Source: Syngnathus acus
Taxonomy: Eukaryota > Chordata > Actinopteri > Syngnathiformes > Syngnathidae
Length of the DNA: 64,000 nucleotides
NCBI RefSeq assembly: GCF_901709675.1
Contig: NC_051106.1
Location: 4,536,001 to 4,600,000, forward strand
Direction of reading: 5' to 3'
In this document: in pieces, positions 51,172 through 64,000 of the stretch
Position numbering within the stretch: the first letter of the stretch is position 1
How the letters are laid out: each line of letters begins with the position of its first letter
Made by a program: the position numbers and the translations under genes
Notes under the pieces: generated by a model
The model's input: the letters and a program-made list of their open reading frames with translations, nothing else
Told to the model about the DNA's origin: nothing
The model's database searches: none

Positions 51172-54100
51172 GGTTGAAAGTGCCTATGCTTTTGAAAATG
51201 AATTCATTTTACTGATATGAGTATTTGAATTATTAACAGTTGTTATCATTCAAACAGTAATAATTGTAACAATTCTCAATCTTTTAATGCCAAAAAATGG
51301 GTTTACCTATAACAAATACAAAGACCATAAGAGAGAAGTGATTGGGCTTCACTATCACAACTTTTTTTTGCATATTAATAAAAACATTTATAATAAAATA
51401 TTAATATGTTGATGTATAATATTTCTGTATAAGTTACTGCGCAATTTGTGTGCATATATGTGTTATTTAAGTTGTATGTTGCAACAATGTGTTTGCGATG
51501 TCTTAGCATTAAGCTAGCTAAGATGGAACGTGATTGCCTGAATGCAGCATATTTATTTAGTTCTCTTTATTGTTTGCTTAATTTTACAGCAAGCATCAAC
51601 GATAAATGCCTTGAAGCAAGCAAATGTCAACTCTTTTTGAAAAATTAGCTTCTTGCCAAACTGCACACTTATGGAAGACAGAATAGTATTGTACGGACAT
51701 ATATGCAGGCTGGTATTGGACGTCAGAGAATCGGAGAGTTGAATTTCAGATGTGGAGTATCGGTGCATCCCAAGTGTGTTACGCAGTGAGTGGAAATGTG
51801 TTTGCAAACACAGGCTTGAATTGCACCTTGCCTCTGTAGGCGTCCTGCGTGCACGTAGAGGTGTGTGCACGGCGTGCGAAAAGCTGCCCTGCAGACCGGA
51901 CCTGTGGAGTCTTCAAAGGAAGAGGAAGTCAATGTAGGGTGGGGGGTGGATTTGTTCTGGCTTATTTGGAAACCTGGGATTTGAATTGGATTCTGGGAGG
52001 CATTCATAACACATTTGAAAACGTTACATTGTGAGATTTCATGTTTAATCCCCATCATAATGTATTTTGGGGGGGAATGGTCACAGCGCTTGATTCATCA
52101 AATGTTTTTTTTTTTTTTATGAGTGGTGGGGGCCTGTGAGCTTTTGCAGAGCTCCTGAAGATCAGACTCTTCCCACTTTAACCTTCCTCTCCACTGTGTT
52201 TTGTTGATCTGACCTGGATGTATGATGGGGTCAGTGTAAAAAAAATAATGACCATGAATAGCAATACTTTTTTTTTTCGTAAAAAAGATCATGTGTAGTA
52301 AGGCTTTTATTCGTAAAAAACAATGACATGCAAAAAGTTCTTGATAGAAATCAGGATTCAACACTCTTGTCGCTCAATGAGGTCGTCAAATTATTAGAGA
52401 CAGATTGCAGTATAAATATTTATTTGCTCAAAGTACAAGTAAAAAAAAAAACTTAATGAAGTACCCAATTTTGATGGTTTCAGTACTTTTAAATCAGTCA
52501 TGCACAAAATCTGGGTGTGTTTATGTGCATGTGTGTTATGGTTCCCCATCCAAAGCCCACTTTGCTTTGAATGACACTTTGGCGATGCCCCCAGCATCCC
52601 TCTTGGACATCTCAAGTGTACCCCCTGTTAGTGGCAACAGTGCCAATTCCTCCCCACTCTTTAATATCTCTCTTTGGGTCCTCTCTGGCTTTCACCAGTG
52701 AAGGCTCCTCCGTGACAGTTGGACATCGTCGTCGCTTCTCGGGAGACAGCGGCGGGTGCGTTCCCAGCCTCGGGCCCGCGGGGAATCTGCGATGGCTCGC
52801 CTGTCAGTCGGCCCCTCCCCTGCAATTAGGAGAGTAAACACAGCGCTGGGAGACAAGAGGAGGGAACGGCGGAGGGCGGGGAGGGGGGCCTTGACGCTCC
52901 TGTCCTACTGCTGCTTGAGTTGTCCATCAGCAGCTTTGGATAGAGAGAAATATTCATCAGATGATGTTGAACGAGACATTTAGGAACTGGCTAATGAACG
53001 TGAATCCGTTGATGGAGTTGAATGCTCAAGTCAAAAGAAATGTGGAGTGTAAATGGTTAAAGGTGTAATCATTTCAAATATCCTGAACAACGAGCAAAAA
53101 AAGAGGCAACATGAGAACAATGCTATTGTATTGACATATGAGCGTGTTTGTTTTCTATCAGACAATCACAATACAAAGCAGCCTCACCTCCAACCCCCCC
53201 CTCCCACCCCTCCCTTCTCTTCTTCTTCACCTCTCTCCTGGTTGCTGGGGGAACTGGCCAGTGGCTTCTGGAATTTGGTGTGGGCCGGACTTGTAAAGCA
53301 CAGAGCTCAGGACCAGCTTAGTGGTGGTGGGCCACCCCAACTGTCCTGAAGCCCCTCCACTCTCCCCGGGCAAGGAGGCCGGCTAGGGAATGACACGTCG
53401 GAGAGGGGAGGAATGTTTGTGGGAAGACCTGCCAGCAAAGTGCCATGCGGCGAGCGACTGACATCCTACACTGACAAGAAGAGATCTTGGCCAATGGAAG
53501 CTCATCCCGTCAGTGTCATTGAGCTTACGGAAGATGCTGCTTGTCACACACGCAGACACAGTGGCACCACATCTGACTGCTGAGACCTTTGTGACTTAAA
53601 ATGTGCCCCTCTCCAACAGAATGGACCAAATATTGTGCATGGTTAGTTTCAATGGAGCTCACTCAAGTGTACATCAACCACCATCTGTCTCCATTACGCG
53701 AGCATGATCACATGCGCTAGTTTCTGTGTAAGTACATTTTAAATCAGATGGTGTGCATCAGTGTGTACATGTGGTGGACAGGGAGAGCGCAAACGGAGGG
53801 GTCCCGGTGCCATCGCCAAATTTTTTTTTTTTTTTTACGTGGACCAGAGAGCCATGCTGCAGCATCATGGTCCACAGCATGCAAAGACAAGGGGGCAGAT
53901 GGGTGCAGTGTAGCAGCACAACCCCCCCCTTCTCCTCCCAAATGTGAGGCAGCAGTGGTGGGAATGGCACCGAATGAGAGGGAGCGCGGATCCATGGCTG
54001 AGAGGGGGAAAAAAAACTGTTGGAGCGCTATTCGGGTTCGCTTTGAAATCCAACTACGGGGGCACGAGCCCAGGGAGGAGAGGCAGCCTGCTTAGACAGG

Positions 54101-55240
54101 CAGTCACCGTGCTGGGCCAGCGTCCAGCCCGGGCCCCCTCCCAGCCCAGACAAGCCCGTCTGGCCCGAGCTTACGGGAGTCAGGCGGCTGACCCCCGGTG
54201 GACCGGCCGGAGCCCAATATTACCGGGGACCCTCTCAGAGACTTTCCATTTCCAAACAGCAGCACGGCACCTTGGAGTGGGGGTGAAAGGGGGAATCGGG
54301 GGGGCTCCTCCAGCACGCAGGTCTCTGGATGGGCGCCCGGTGTAGTCTGTCGCTGATGATAACCCCCACCTCGCTACCAGGCCATTCAGCCTTCAGGGCC
54401 TGTGCAGGTCCACACGTCACCATGGCAACAGTGGCATGGCAATGTGAGTGGGCAGGAAGCCAGGTGGTGCCAAATTGGGATGAAGGAGGACATTTTGGGG
54501 CGACTTCGTAATCCTTAAACCTTCATATGTTAGCTAATAACTTCACCAGACCATTTAAAAAACATCTTACCAAATGGAAAATAATGGAAATGAAACCAAT
54601 ATTACCAAACTTTATAACTACAGTATGTAAACAATCATTTTCTGCGTGACATCCTGCACAATGAAACTTTGACCTGAGTATTTTTGCTCTACTTTTAAAA
54701 AACTTATTTGTGACCAAATATTATGGTGAGATTCCAAAGTGTCTAAACTCTTTAGTAGCTTGATGGGATTTGGTGACACTCTGCATTACTTTGTAACCTC
54801 CCACTTCTTTTTACAGGCACTAAAAACCATCCTACAGTTTGTTTTGCATGTTTAAAATGAAAACCTTGCGGAAAGAATTGACCTGATACATTGCTCGTGT
54901 GTTTAAAGAGACTTTGTCACTGCAACATTAAGCTTGCGTAAACACAAGTAAGTTCAACGACATTCACAGCAGCCACCTAAAGTTGACTCCACGCCCACTC
55001 TAAGCCACTGGGAAGACTCTGTAAGTGGCGGGGCCGCTGTTTACTGAAAGTGGATATCTGCTGTTTGTTTTCTTGTTCTGCTCCCCGACTGTAAACAGCG
55101 CCTGGATTTTCTTGAGTGCTGTCTTAAAACGTGCATGTTGGTGCGTGTGCGCCATGTGTTATATTTGCTGATAACAGGATTTACTCCAATTGCGACTCAC
55201 CAGTTGAGAAAGGTTAATTGTCGGCGCAATCGGTAGAATG

Positions 55241-55310
55241 GCGACATGCAATAATTATTAGCCCGAGTTGCTTTATTATTTAGGGATGCTAATTAGGCAT
55301 TAACAATGCT
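55241..55310. promoter_or_regulatory. AT-rich homeobox/SOX motif block
   Basis: It holds AATAATTATTAG, GCTAATTAGGC and AACAATG (SOX-type) within 70 bp of non-repetitive DNA 7 kb upstream of otx2. Confidence 0.25.
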
Positions 55311-56571
55311 CTCCTTTTTGGATCACAACTTCAATTGAGTGTCGATTTGCGTGAAGTTTACTTTGACATCCATTCATCAAACTAAAGGAATGTTGTTTTG
55401 TAGATGTCCTTACTGTGCTTATGATTATAAAACTGAAGAGTTATTGATCCCAAAATTAGCAGAGGGATTTGGAAAGATTGCTCCGTGGAGTGCTTCTTCG
55501 TTTTAGTCCGTATAAGAACAATGCATTTTCATGATTTTTTTTTTGCTGGTTTTAATGGTTTGGTAATTCTAGTGCACATCAAAGAGTGTTTAATACAATA
55601 ATGCAAAAGTGGAGGGGGAAAAAAAGCACTTGAGCAGAGATTTGAAGTCTATTCTCAGTTATTGCTCCGCTCAGAGAGCGAGAGTGTGTATTTTGTGCGC
55701 CACCCATGTGGATGAGTGTGGCAGCAAGACGAGGTGGAAAGTGACATGGAACGAAAGCAAGAGATCAAGGCATGGCTGCCAGTGCATGTCATTGGCCTAC
55801 ACTCTCATCAAATAGCCCCGTGCTGCTTGTGTTGCTGCCCAGACGCAAATTAATTTGGACGCATGGAAAGACTGCAGAGTTGGAGACTCATCTCTGCCCT
55901 TTAAAAAGAAAAGACACCAGCGGAGCGCACTCCTCCAGCAAAGGGGGTGTGTGACGATGGCTTTCAGTGGACTGTCTGGAATAAGATGGGAGGGAACAGA
56001 GGACATGCTTGAATGTGCTTGTCCTGCTATGATGACAAGATGGCTCAGGCACCGCTGTGCCACCGGCCAACCGGGCCCTCCCCCCTTGTGTTCCCCCTCA
56101 GGACAGCAGTGAGGTGGAAGGGAGAGGCGAGGGAGTGGACGATTTATGGTTAGCCGCCGTTTAATCTCTTCTTTGGCTCACAGCAGATTCTTTCACGACA
56201 TACCCGACTCCCTCTTTAGTCCAAATCTGGACCGACTCATCTCGAGGTGGGCTTCATATGACGGCAAGGGGGCTCACTTGACCAACTCTGAAATTGAACA
56301 TGACTCTTTTCACACAGGCCAAAGTGAATGCCTTGTGAGTAAAGATGTGCATTTGCCGTAGTACTAAGGTCAGTTTGTTTAAAGACCACTAAAGAAGTAA
56401 AACAGTTCATTCAGGTGGACAAAGAAGTCCACCACTATAAATTTGGATTACAGGCAATGACACAATTAAAGTTGACCATAGCTGCTTTATGGCTCTACTC
56501 TACTGTGCTGTAGTTTTTGTCCTATAATCCAGAGATGTCAATTTTTGGTGAATGCAAAAAGGCATCAGGGA

Positions 56572-56760
56572 GGCCTAACCTGAACCCCTAACCTTAAAAC
56601 TAACCCTAATCCATAACCCAAACCCCTAATTCCCTAAACCTACCCCCAACCCAAACCCGAATTCTAACACTAATCCAACCTCAACTTCATTTCCTGTTGA
56701 CCTCTTCCCTGATAGTAAAAAAACAACAACAAAGGGTTAGTAGTAGGATTAGGATTAACC
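56572..56760. repeat. Degenerate telomere-like repeat with inverted arm
   Basis: About 100 bp of imperfect CCCTAA-type units (56572-56680) are followed by a short opposite-strand block with GGGTTAG and GGATTAGGATTA (56733-56757). Units are diverged, so this is old or coincidental rather than a fresh telomere insertion. Confidence 0.5.
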
Positions 56761-58460
56761 AACCCGATGCAAAATCTTGTGCTGAGAGGATGCAATCAAA
56801 GAATTTTAATTTATAAGAAATTCAAAACAATTTCACTTTCTTTTTCCACATTCAAATTTGATGGCAAGAATGATGATTTGTTGAATGTTAGTGTTCAGTG
56901 TTGACATTGGATATTTACTAATCTGGCTATTTATGCTTTCGTGTCATTGTAGTTTACCTCAACCAGTCGTTGATACTTTGTTGAAGAGGAGCAGTTGAAA
57001 GCGAGAGGATGATCATTTTTTTCATGAAGGAATAAGACAACTTTTATGTACCTTTACTTTGAACAGCAGTTGATTTACGGGCTGGCTGGAGTTTAAGAGT
57101 TGGCCAAGGAAGGGGCTTGGGGGGGCATCTTTCGCTTCAGCGGACCCTCGTCAGCATGTCGTTAACCTCCCAGGGCTAAGGGGGGAAAGAAAATCAGGCC
57201 TGTGTGTATGCTTAAAAGTCAGGGTTTGTTTGTAAGGTGCCTGGGGAGGTCTGGACCCCCCTGCTGGAGGACAAGGTAACAAAACAGCAGCATGCTAACT
57301 GAGGGGGTGGGACTCACCGGGGGCTTAAGCAGCCCCCTGCATGCTATCTTAAGTCGCTTCAGTGAAGTCTTACACAATTGTTTGGAAACAACAACAAAAA
57401 AGAAAACTTTCATGACTTTAGTATAAGTTTTTTTGTAATGATTATGGATTGCTCATAAGATATTATATGTTTGTTAATGTGTTTGTTCAGTGAGTTTGTT
57501 AAATTACCTAAATTTGATTTCATTTTAGTTAACAGATACTCCATTGTCGGGCTCAATTGTTTTTTGGTATTTAATGTTAAGAAATAATAACTACTTAGTT
57601 TTCAGTCAGGCACATTTTTTAAACTGAAAATATTTGGAGTGTTTTTATTTGGTGTTTTCTGTATGAGCTTAGCTTGTCACGTGTTCTTCCAAATTTATAA
57701 ATTCAGTAAAGGCACAACTGTATGTTATTCTTGCATTATTTGTTTGGCAGGCTTAGGTGACAATAATATTTTTTTTTGACATAACCAAGGTACCTCAAGT
57801 TGTCATGTGTAAAACTTTATATGAGAACGTACATCTGCCATGATCCAATATCAAAAGTGAAATGGAAAAAAAAAAAAAAATCCAATACTTGTTTCTATTT
57901 CCCAAGCTTGCCATTGTGAGCGCCACTCAGGGTGAGTTAATGAGATGGGGGTTTGGGGGATAGGGTGGGCTGTTTGCGGTGCGGCGGGAGCAGAACAAGA
58001 GCTTGGTAACTTTTGTAGTCTTGTGATCAAACACCAGTGGTGACTCTGCAAACTTCTGTCCTCTCTTTTCAGCATTTCTTCTTTCTGTCCACCCAGCCCC
58101 CCTACTTCTCCTCTACAGTAGTCATGCCCCTCACCATTTTTCTACATCTTATCCCTTTTAATTAGAAAGCAAATTCTGCAGCCCGCAGAGACTTAATCCC
58201 CTACAAGGCAACAATGCACAGAGTGGCTTTGAACAGCCCGACCTGCTACCCTCAACCCCCCCAACACTGCTGGACTTTCATGGGGAGATGGCAAAGGAGG
58301 GGTGGGGGTGTTTTCTTCCCAGAACATTATTACTTAAAGATACACTGTGCTGCTACTCTATTTGGGCAAGCGTATATTTGCATTTTCAGAACGTTAACAG
58401 TAATTAACAACTAAGTGACACACAAGTGTGTGTACGTGTGCCAACTGAGTCTATCTCGCC

Positions 58461-58520
58461 TCGGCTGATTTGCATATATATTAATGTCCCATATTGTATA
58501 GATTAGATCCCATTAGTTGT
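58461..58520. promoter_or_regulatory. Octamer plus homeobox motif block
   Basis: A perfect octamer ATTTGCAT (58468-58475) is followed by ATTAATG and GATTAGATCCCATTAG. POU and OTX-type sites together occur in known anterior-brain enhancers; function here is inferred. Confidence 0.3.
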
Positions 58521-59540
58521 GGCGAGTGCGCGAGAAGGTGCAGCGAGGATGGCAAAAGTCGTGTTATTATGTTTAAAATCATGTTTAGATAGTTGGAATG
58601 TAAAGAAAAAGAGGTTGGGCTTCGGGAGCAAGGTTAACGGTGATTAGAAACTCGGACTACACTGACAAAAGACTCAGATTAGATTTCTTTAATCCCAAAA
58701 GGGCAAAGTCTTTTCTAAAATAGAACTCCATTAAGGCCGCCTGTATCAGCCATTACCAGCATTCATTTCTTAATAAATGTCTATCTGGATGGGGCACAGT
58801 GTGCTGGAATTAAAGTCGTCCGGTTGTTTCTGGAGTCAATTTACCGTCAGTTTAAATGCTAGGAACAAATTTGAAGACAACATAATTGTTATCTGTGTTA
58901 TTAGGCTCACCATTGAATGCTTATTGGAATAGACATTTTTGTTTTCAACCAGCGACAAATTTTTGTCATAAAAAAATTCTTCTTTTCAGTATTCGTTTTT
59001 CTGTCTTTTTTGGGGCGGAGGTCAAAATTCCTCAGTTTAAAACCCTGTCGATTTATTTAAGAAAATAATTCTTAAGAAAACAATTCATAAGAAAATTCAA
59101 GATAAGAAAATAATTCTTTATACAATATTATTGTACTTAATATTTTTATATGGTGCATGTAAACACATCACACCAGATTGAAGCCAAATACTAATTTCCA
59201 TCTGAGTTTGTAATACCATATATGTGAGAAATGCAAAACCATCCTAGCTGCCTTAAGTGTCATAGATGCTCAAATATATCTAAAACTGTGAAGCTTCAAT
59301 TTGTGCAAGCAATTTTATTAACGTTACTTTTGAAACCTATTGCAGAACCAACCGCAATCTGCCTACACAAGCAACTCATTTACAGTCAGCATCCTTCAAT
59401 TGAATTCTTTCAGCTCAGTCACCTTTCCCCTCTCACTGTACCAATGTTTTCTTAAAGAGGATCAAACATACTCATATTGACAGTGATGATCTTCCGCAGG
59501 AACCCAAAATCCATTACGTGAAATAACTTCATTTAGCTCC

Positions 59541-59625
59541 CACATTAATCATTACTTGCCTAATTAGCATTGATAGAGATGCCTTGAGCGGGGATTCATT
59601 TACTCAAGGCCCAATTAGTTCCCCA
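59541..59625. promoter_or_regulatory. Homeobox motif block
   Basis: ATTAATCATTA, CCTAATTAGC, GGGATTCA and CCAATTAG lie within 85 bp of unique DNA 11-12 kb upstream of the otx2 first exon. The texture is that of a conserved non-coding element. Confidence 0.3.
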
Positions 59626-60760
59626 CACTGTCGATCTGTCTGTCACATGTTGGCGTGTGCATGTGTGACAATGAGACAAATGTGGAGTGGGCTGCCTGGA
59701 TGAGCAGACTACAGTGTGGGTCTCATTCTTTGCCTGAGGCCATTTTATTCCTCTCTTACTCAAGTGTTACATATTGCAAAATACTACTAACTACTAACCC
59801 AACTAATATTTCTTAACTCAGCTTTTACCTTTACAGTCTTGTGTACTCAATTCTGACTCAGGTCATCTTGCCATGGTTCAGAAAGCTTATTAATAAAACA
59901 TCATCCCTTAATGGGCTGTAACAACAGATTGACATGACAAAACAAATGACTGATTTGATATGTACGCATTTCTATGAGCATATTTGTCATTTCCCAGGCC
60001 TACATTGGCTTTGAGGATTTTTTATATATGCGGTGTGGGGGGCAATACAGGTCACAGTGAGTACTGCTGGGACTTGGAGGGACGAGCGCCTCAATGGGAT
60101 GTTCTTTTTTTTTTGTCTTGTATAGTTTTGTTGTCTAAATGTTTTACAAACTTAATTGGCAATCCCCGAGGAGTTCTGCCAGCTGTCGGCCCGATGGAGG
60201 GGGTTCCTAATTTGATGCCGGGGTATAGCTAGCAGAGCGTGCAACACCCCGCTCACTGCGCACGGCCCGATCGAGCCTGGGGTTTGTTTGTTTTCACCTC
60301 GTTTGTTCGGCAACTGGAAGACTTTAACAGCTGCCATCTAACAAGCAGAATGTAGATCAAATGAAATACACGGTGATGCTCCACTGAGGCATTGGAGAGA
60401 TGGTCCAACCATTGTGGAAGCTGGCATCGGAGCTGTTGTACTTCATGAGATAGTACGTGATCACAGCTTAACTTGCAGACACTGGAAACTGTTTTCTTCC
60501 ATCAAAAATGAAAAAAAGATTCATCAAGCTCTCGCTTTTTCGCCGTAAGTTCTTTCTCTTCTTCTGACCTAGAGCTCAAACCAATTAAGTCACCGCATCA
60601 CCCTTTCATTTGGACAATCTGATGCCACAGGAGGATTTTAGAGGTCGAAAGAATTATTAAAAAAAGTTCACTTGGTTTTTGTAGGAAGAGCTATTTCAGA
60701 TAACAGAGGGAAGCAAAGCACTTGAGAGCATTAAAGGTTTATTTAAGAAATGATAAGAAA

Positions 60761-60900
60761 CTGATCTGGGCAAAGTATGGCCCGTGGGCCACATCCGACC
60801 AGTCCATGGTCTCTGACAGGCCTTTGTAGGATTTATAAAATCAAAACAAATAGTGGAAAATATTCTACAATAAAGACAAAATGGGGATGCATTGAAAAAT
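60761..60900 (+). mobile_element. Possible hAT-family relic
   Basis: CTGGGCAAAGTATGGCCCGT followed by GGGCCACATCCG is the typical end of a widespread hAT MITE type. The right end was not found. Confidence 0.4.
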
Positions 60901-62110
60901 CGGATTGGAAAAAGTAATATTACTGTGTCAACATACTTTGATTTCATTACAGCTGTTGTCAATGAAGTCCCACCACAAAGCATTGTCAACCAATTTGTAA
61001 GTATAAATGGGCGGAGGAAAAAAAAGTTCACACGCGCGTTGCCTCATGTTAACAGCGATGACATACAGGGTTGTCTTAGGTCAACTCAAGCCAGCATGGT
61101 GCGTCTGAAAGGCGTGTTGACTCTGTGCACATTATCACCAAGGCGTGGCACTGCATAGTCACGCAGGATAATCGGGCCGCCATGACGGTGCCACAGCAGG
61201 AAATGTAAAACTTGCTGGTTTTTCAAGGGTAAACAGGACTCATCTTGTGGCGACGACCCCGTGATTTGAGAAGCACGTTTGAATCCGTTTGATATTTGAC
61301 GTGCTTTCCGCATCATGTTCGGAATAGTAGATGTACAACAGCAGGGGTTGGACTTTTCTCGTTTCACATTTTTGTCGAAATTGAACTTCTCCAGTGACAT
61401 TTGACTTGCCGCTCCACAATACAGTACGTTTTCAGCTATCTCTAGTACAGTACAGAACCACTACACCGATCTGGGCAAAGCTCATCAGCTCCCTTTCTTT
61501 CTTTTTCCCAGCTTTTTTTTTTTTCTTAAACAAGAGGCCGGTTGTGGAGGATGTAGTGGGGGATCAAGGGATCTAAAGCTTAGTAAGGAGCGCTGCATTC
61601 ATGCCGCATGTGGCTGGTGAACATATGCTTGGGGTCTTTACTGGCATTCTAGAAGAGAGCCAATCAATTAGAGCTGCGTTTCCCCAGGGGCTCTTTGGGT
61701 AATGCCAAATGACTTTGCGGCCCGTCCATACACTCATCAACCTGCTGACTTAAGTGGACTTGACTTCAATTGACCATTGGGCGAATCTCCCGTCTTAAAG
61801 GTACTCTCAGAGTGCTATCAGGGGAACTTGTTGGCTGTTCCGGGAGAAGCATTCAGGTTAGCCTTTCAGATGGGACCTGCACGTTGTTAAGTACAAGTCG
61901 TGAAGTTTTGTCCAACAGCCTGACTGTGGCAAGGAGCACATGGGGGTACAGCTGATTATTCAACACGTTTCTCTAATCCAGCCCTTGTGGTAGGAACCTG
62001 TGAAAGAGTCTGGTCTTTGTGCCGCAGAGGCTAATCGTGTTTTGGAAACGCCGATCGAGGCTAATCTTCTGGCCTTCCTCTAATGTGGAGCCGCTGATAT
62101 CCTCCGCTGC

Positions 62111-62142
62111 GATAAATTAAGCTACTTATTAATCTAATTATG
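62111..62142. promoter_or_regulatory. Dense TAAT-core cluster
   Basis: Within 32 bp are AAATTAAG, TTATTAATC and TAATTATG, four overlapping or adjacent homeodomain cores in an otherwise mixed-composition block. Confidence 0.25.
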
Positions 62143-63229
62143 GTACGTTCATCCCTGCAAACTTTCATGTGACTTGGAAAGCCCCATTCATCGCAAAATT
62201 CCTGGCCCACTCCGCTCCCCCTGCTTCCATACAAAATCTCGAGACTGACTCTCTGCTCATTGACTCCCTCTGTCCTGGCCGGTCCAATTAGGAGTCTTGG
62301 GGATCTTGGTGTTAACCCGTTTCCAGGCTCCAGTCGGCCTCTCCACTTAGACTGGAGCTCAGTCCCCTGACAGCCCCCCATCAAAATCTCCACCTGCTTT
62401 AATCATTTTATTTCTGCCTGTGTTTGAACTCAAGTATTTACAGTGGGCTACTACAGCCAGAATTTTTATTACATAATTGATTGTCCGCCATCCAACCATT
62501 TTGATTTGCTGCCATATTCTGCATCTCCAAAATGAACTCCTTATTGACCTGAGGTAAATGAAAGCATTTCTTTCTTTCTTCGCTTTCTATTGTGTGTTAC
62601 CGAGCTTTGAGCTGATGTTGCTCCTGCTGTGTTATTTCGACTTGCCTCGGTCTCCTCGAGGTGAAGAGCTTGGAAGTGAGAGCAGGATGACAGGACCCTT
62701 GCCTCCGTGGACAGTGACCCCGAAGAGAGATGAAAGGAGTTCTCGTTTGCACTTTAGCAGCTCAAACTGGGATGCAGTCAACCGTGAAGGCTCACTTATG
62801 GATCCACCTTTCTTCTACCCCTCTCCCCTTCCCTGTGTTCTTTCATTCCAGTCAGAGGGGAATGTCAGTGAACCCTCGTGTTTGGACCTTCTTCTGCCCC
62901 TCCTTAAGTCTTTCTGAAGGCTCTCATGCCTTTCCGTAAGGCCTGTGAGGAATGTAACCCTTAAGGGCCGTTTACACGACACTCTTTCTGACAAACTGCG
63001 GATGTAAACAGAGTTGTTTTGATACTTTGTTTACATGTTAATTGCATTTTTGGAGCCCCAAAACAGGTTGGCTTTACACCTGAGGTCCATGTGCCCAATT
63101 CTGATTTAATGACATCACTATCCTTTTTTTTTTTTTACTGTTCCTTTACAGACATTTCAAGTAAGAACGAAAATGTACTAGAATGATCCTCATGATATTT
63201 ACACATTCATAATAAAGGATAAAAATAAA

Positions 63230-63628
63230 TACCGTATTTTCCAGACTATGAGATGCACCTAAAAACCTCAAATTTTCTCAAAAGCCGACAGTGCGCCTTA
63301 TAGTCCGGTGCGCCTTATATATAGACCAAATTCCTAAATTTAAACTGGCCCGAAGCATTGTGTCATGAAATCAATCATAAGTGGCCCGCTGAAGACCATG
63401 AATCATGAATAAAAAAGACTATGGATCATTATTTTGTGATTATAAAGTAATTTGTTGTGTTTGAAGTTGAAATAAAAAAGATAAAATGGAGAATGATTTG
63501 ATTTGGATTAAAAATCTGACATAATACATTAATGGTGCGCCTTATAGTCTGGTGCGCCTTATATAAGGACAAAGTTTTAAAATGGGCCATTCATTGACGG
63601 TGCGCCTTATAGTCCGGAAAATACTGTA
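63230..63628. mobile_element. TA-flanked MITE, copy 2
   Basis: This is the same family as the element at 33695. Its ends are CCGTATTTTCC and GGAAAATACTG with flanking TA, and it has the internal motif GTGCGCCTTATA repeated. It is 395 bp, longer than copy 1, with an AT-rich middle and more mutations in the ends. It carries no transposase ORF. Confidence 0.83.
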
Positions 63629-64000
63629 AATGATCATTAATAATAAGAAAAAAACGAATAGGTTATTCCTTCATTACAACAAACACTAAGCAAAAACTAG
63701 TACCAGTTTCATGATCACTTAAATAGCTGACATGACTTCAAGTAGCACATCGTATCCAGGTATAATCAGTGTATTTATGCCTGCTGTATTTAGGTGGCTT
63801 TCATGTTGTTCCATCTCCAAAAATCAAATGGAGCTCATGGCGAGGTGCCTGTTGTCCATTTGTTGTTACAAATAAAGATTGTGCGCCGCTATCAAACTCC
63901 CATTCGATATGGAAAATTGAGTGAGCGGATGGCACCGCGTTCCAAAATGGAGGCGATAACACACCGCTGAGGCGGGCCAGGACGCTAATTGCATGCCGAA
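63629..64000. other. Non-coding stretch at the right edge
   Basis: Nothing recognised here. Confidence 0.5.

Larger units (their letters stand above)
48261..63229. other. Gene-free region upstream of otx2
   Basis: No coding sequence could be supported in 15 kb. It contains simple repeats, a telomere-like tract and several homeobox-motif blocks (listed separately), with AT-rich unique DNA between. It is the likely upstream regulatory domain of otx2. Confidence 0.65.

Overview
The window looks like a piece of a teleost fish chromosome, probably a percomorph. The evidence is spliced vertebrate genes with GT-AG introns, some only 62-110 bp long. There are also short non-autonomous DNA transposons of kinds common in fish, many microsatellites, and no bacterial gene organisation. 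The transposon types would fit a syngnathid or relative, but the species cannot be fixed from sequence alone.

Three protein-coding genes are present, in the order and orientation of human 14q22-q23 (PELI2 > TMEM260 > < OTX2). (1) The last four coding exons of a pellino E3 ubiquitin ligase, peli2, lie on the plus strand at 710-2589, with a 3' UTR to about 4.54 kb; its 5' exons lie outside the window. (2) The whole of tmem260, an ER multi-pass GT-C type protein O-mannosyltransferase, lies on the plus strand. It has 16 coding exons at 9756-26742, encodes about 687 aa, and has a promoter containing a perfect TCTCGCGAGA palindrome. (3) The complete coding region of otx2, a K50 paired-type homeodomain factor for head, brain and eye development, lies on the minus strand at 46447-44365. 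It has 3 coding exons, encodes 291 aa, and has a probable non-coding first exon near 47.7-48.0 kb.

Between and beyond the genes lie about 5 kb (peli2-tmem260), 16 kb (tmem260-otx2) and 16 kb (upstream of otx2) with no convincing coding sequence. This is the usual setting of a developmental regulator in a gene desert. These stretches, and the 7 kb third intron of tmem260, contain motif clusters that could be otx2 regulatory elements: TAATCC/GGATTA sites, TAATTA-rich blocks, an octamer, a TALE-type inverted pair and three strong CTCF-like sites. These are motif observations only; conservation and chromatin data were not available.

Mobile DNA is modest. Two hAT-like MITEs of one family sit in tmem260 introns 1 and 3, two TA-flanked MITEs of another family are at 33.7 kb and 63.2 kb, and there are a few relics. 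No autonomous transposon ORF, tRNA, rRNA, CRISPR array or virus-derived gene was recognised. I found no clearly new biological system. The most interesting content is regulatory architecture around otx2 and tmem260.
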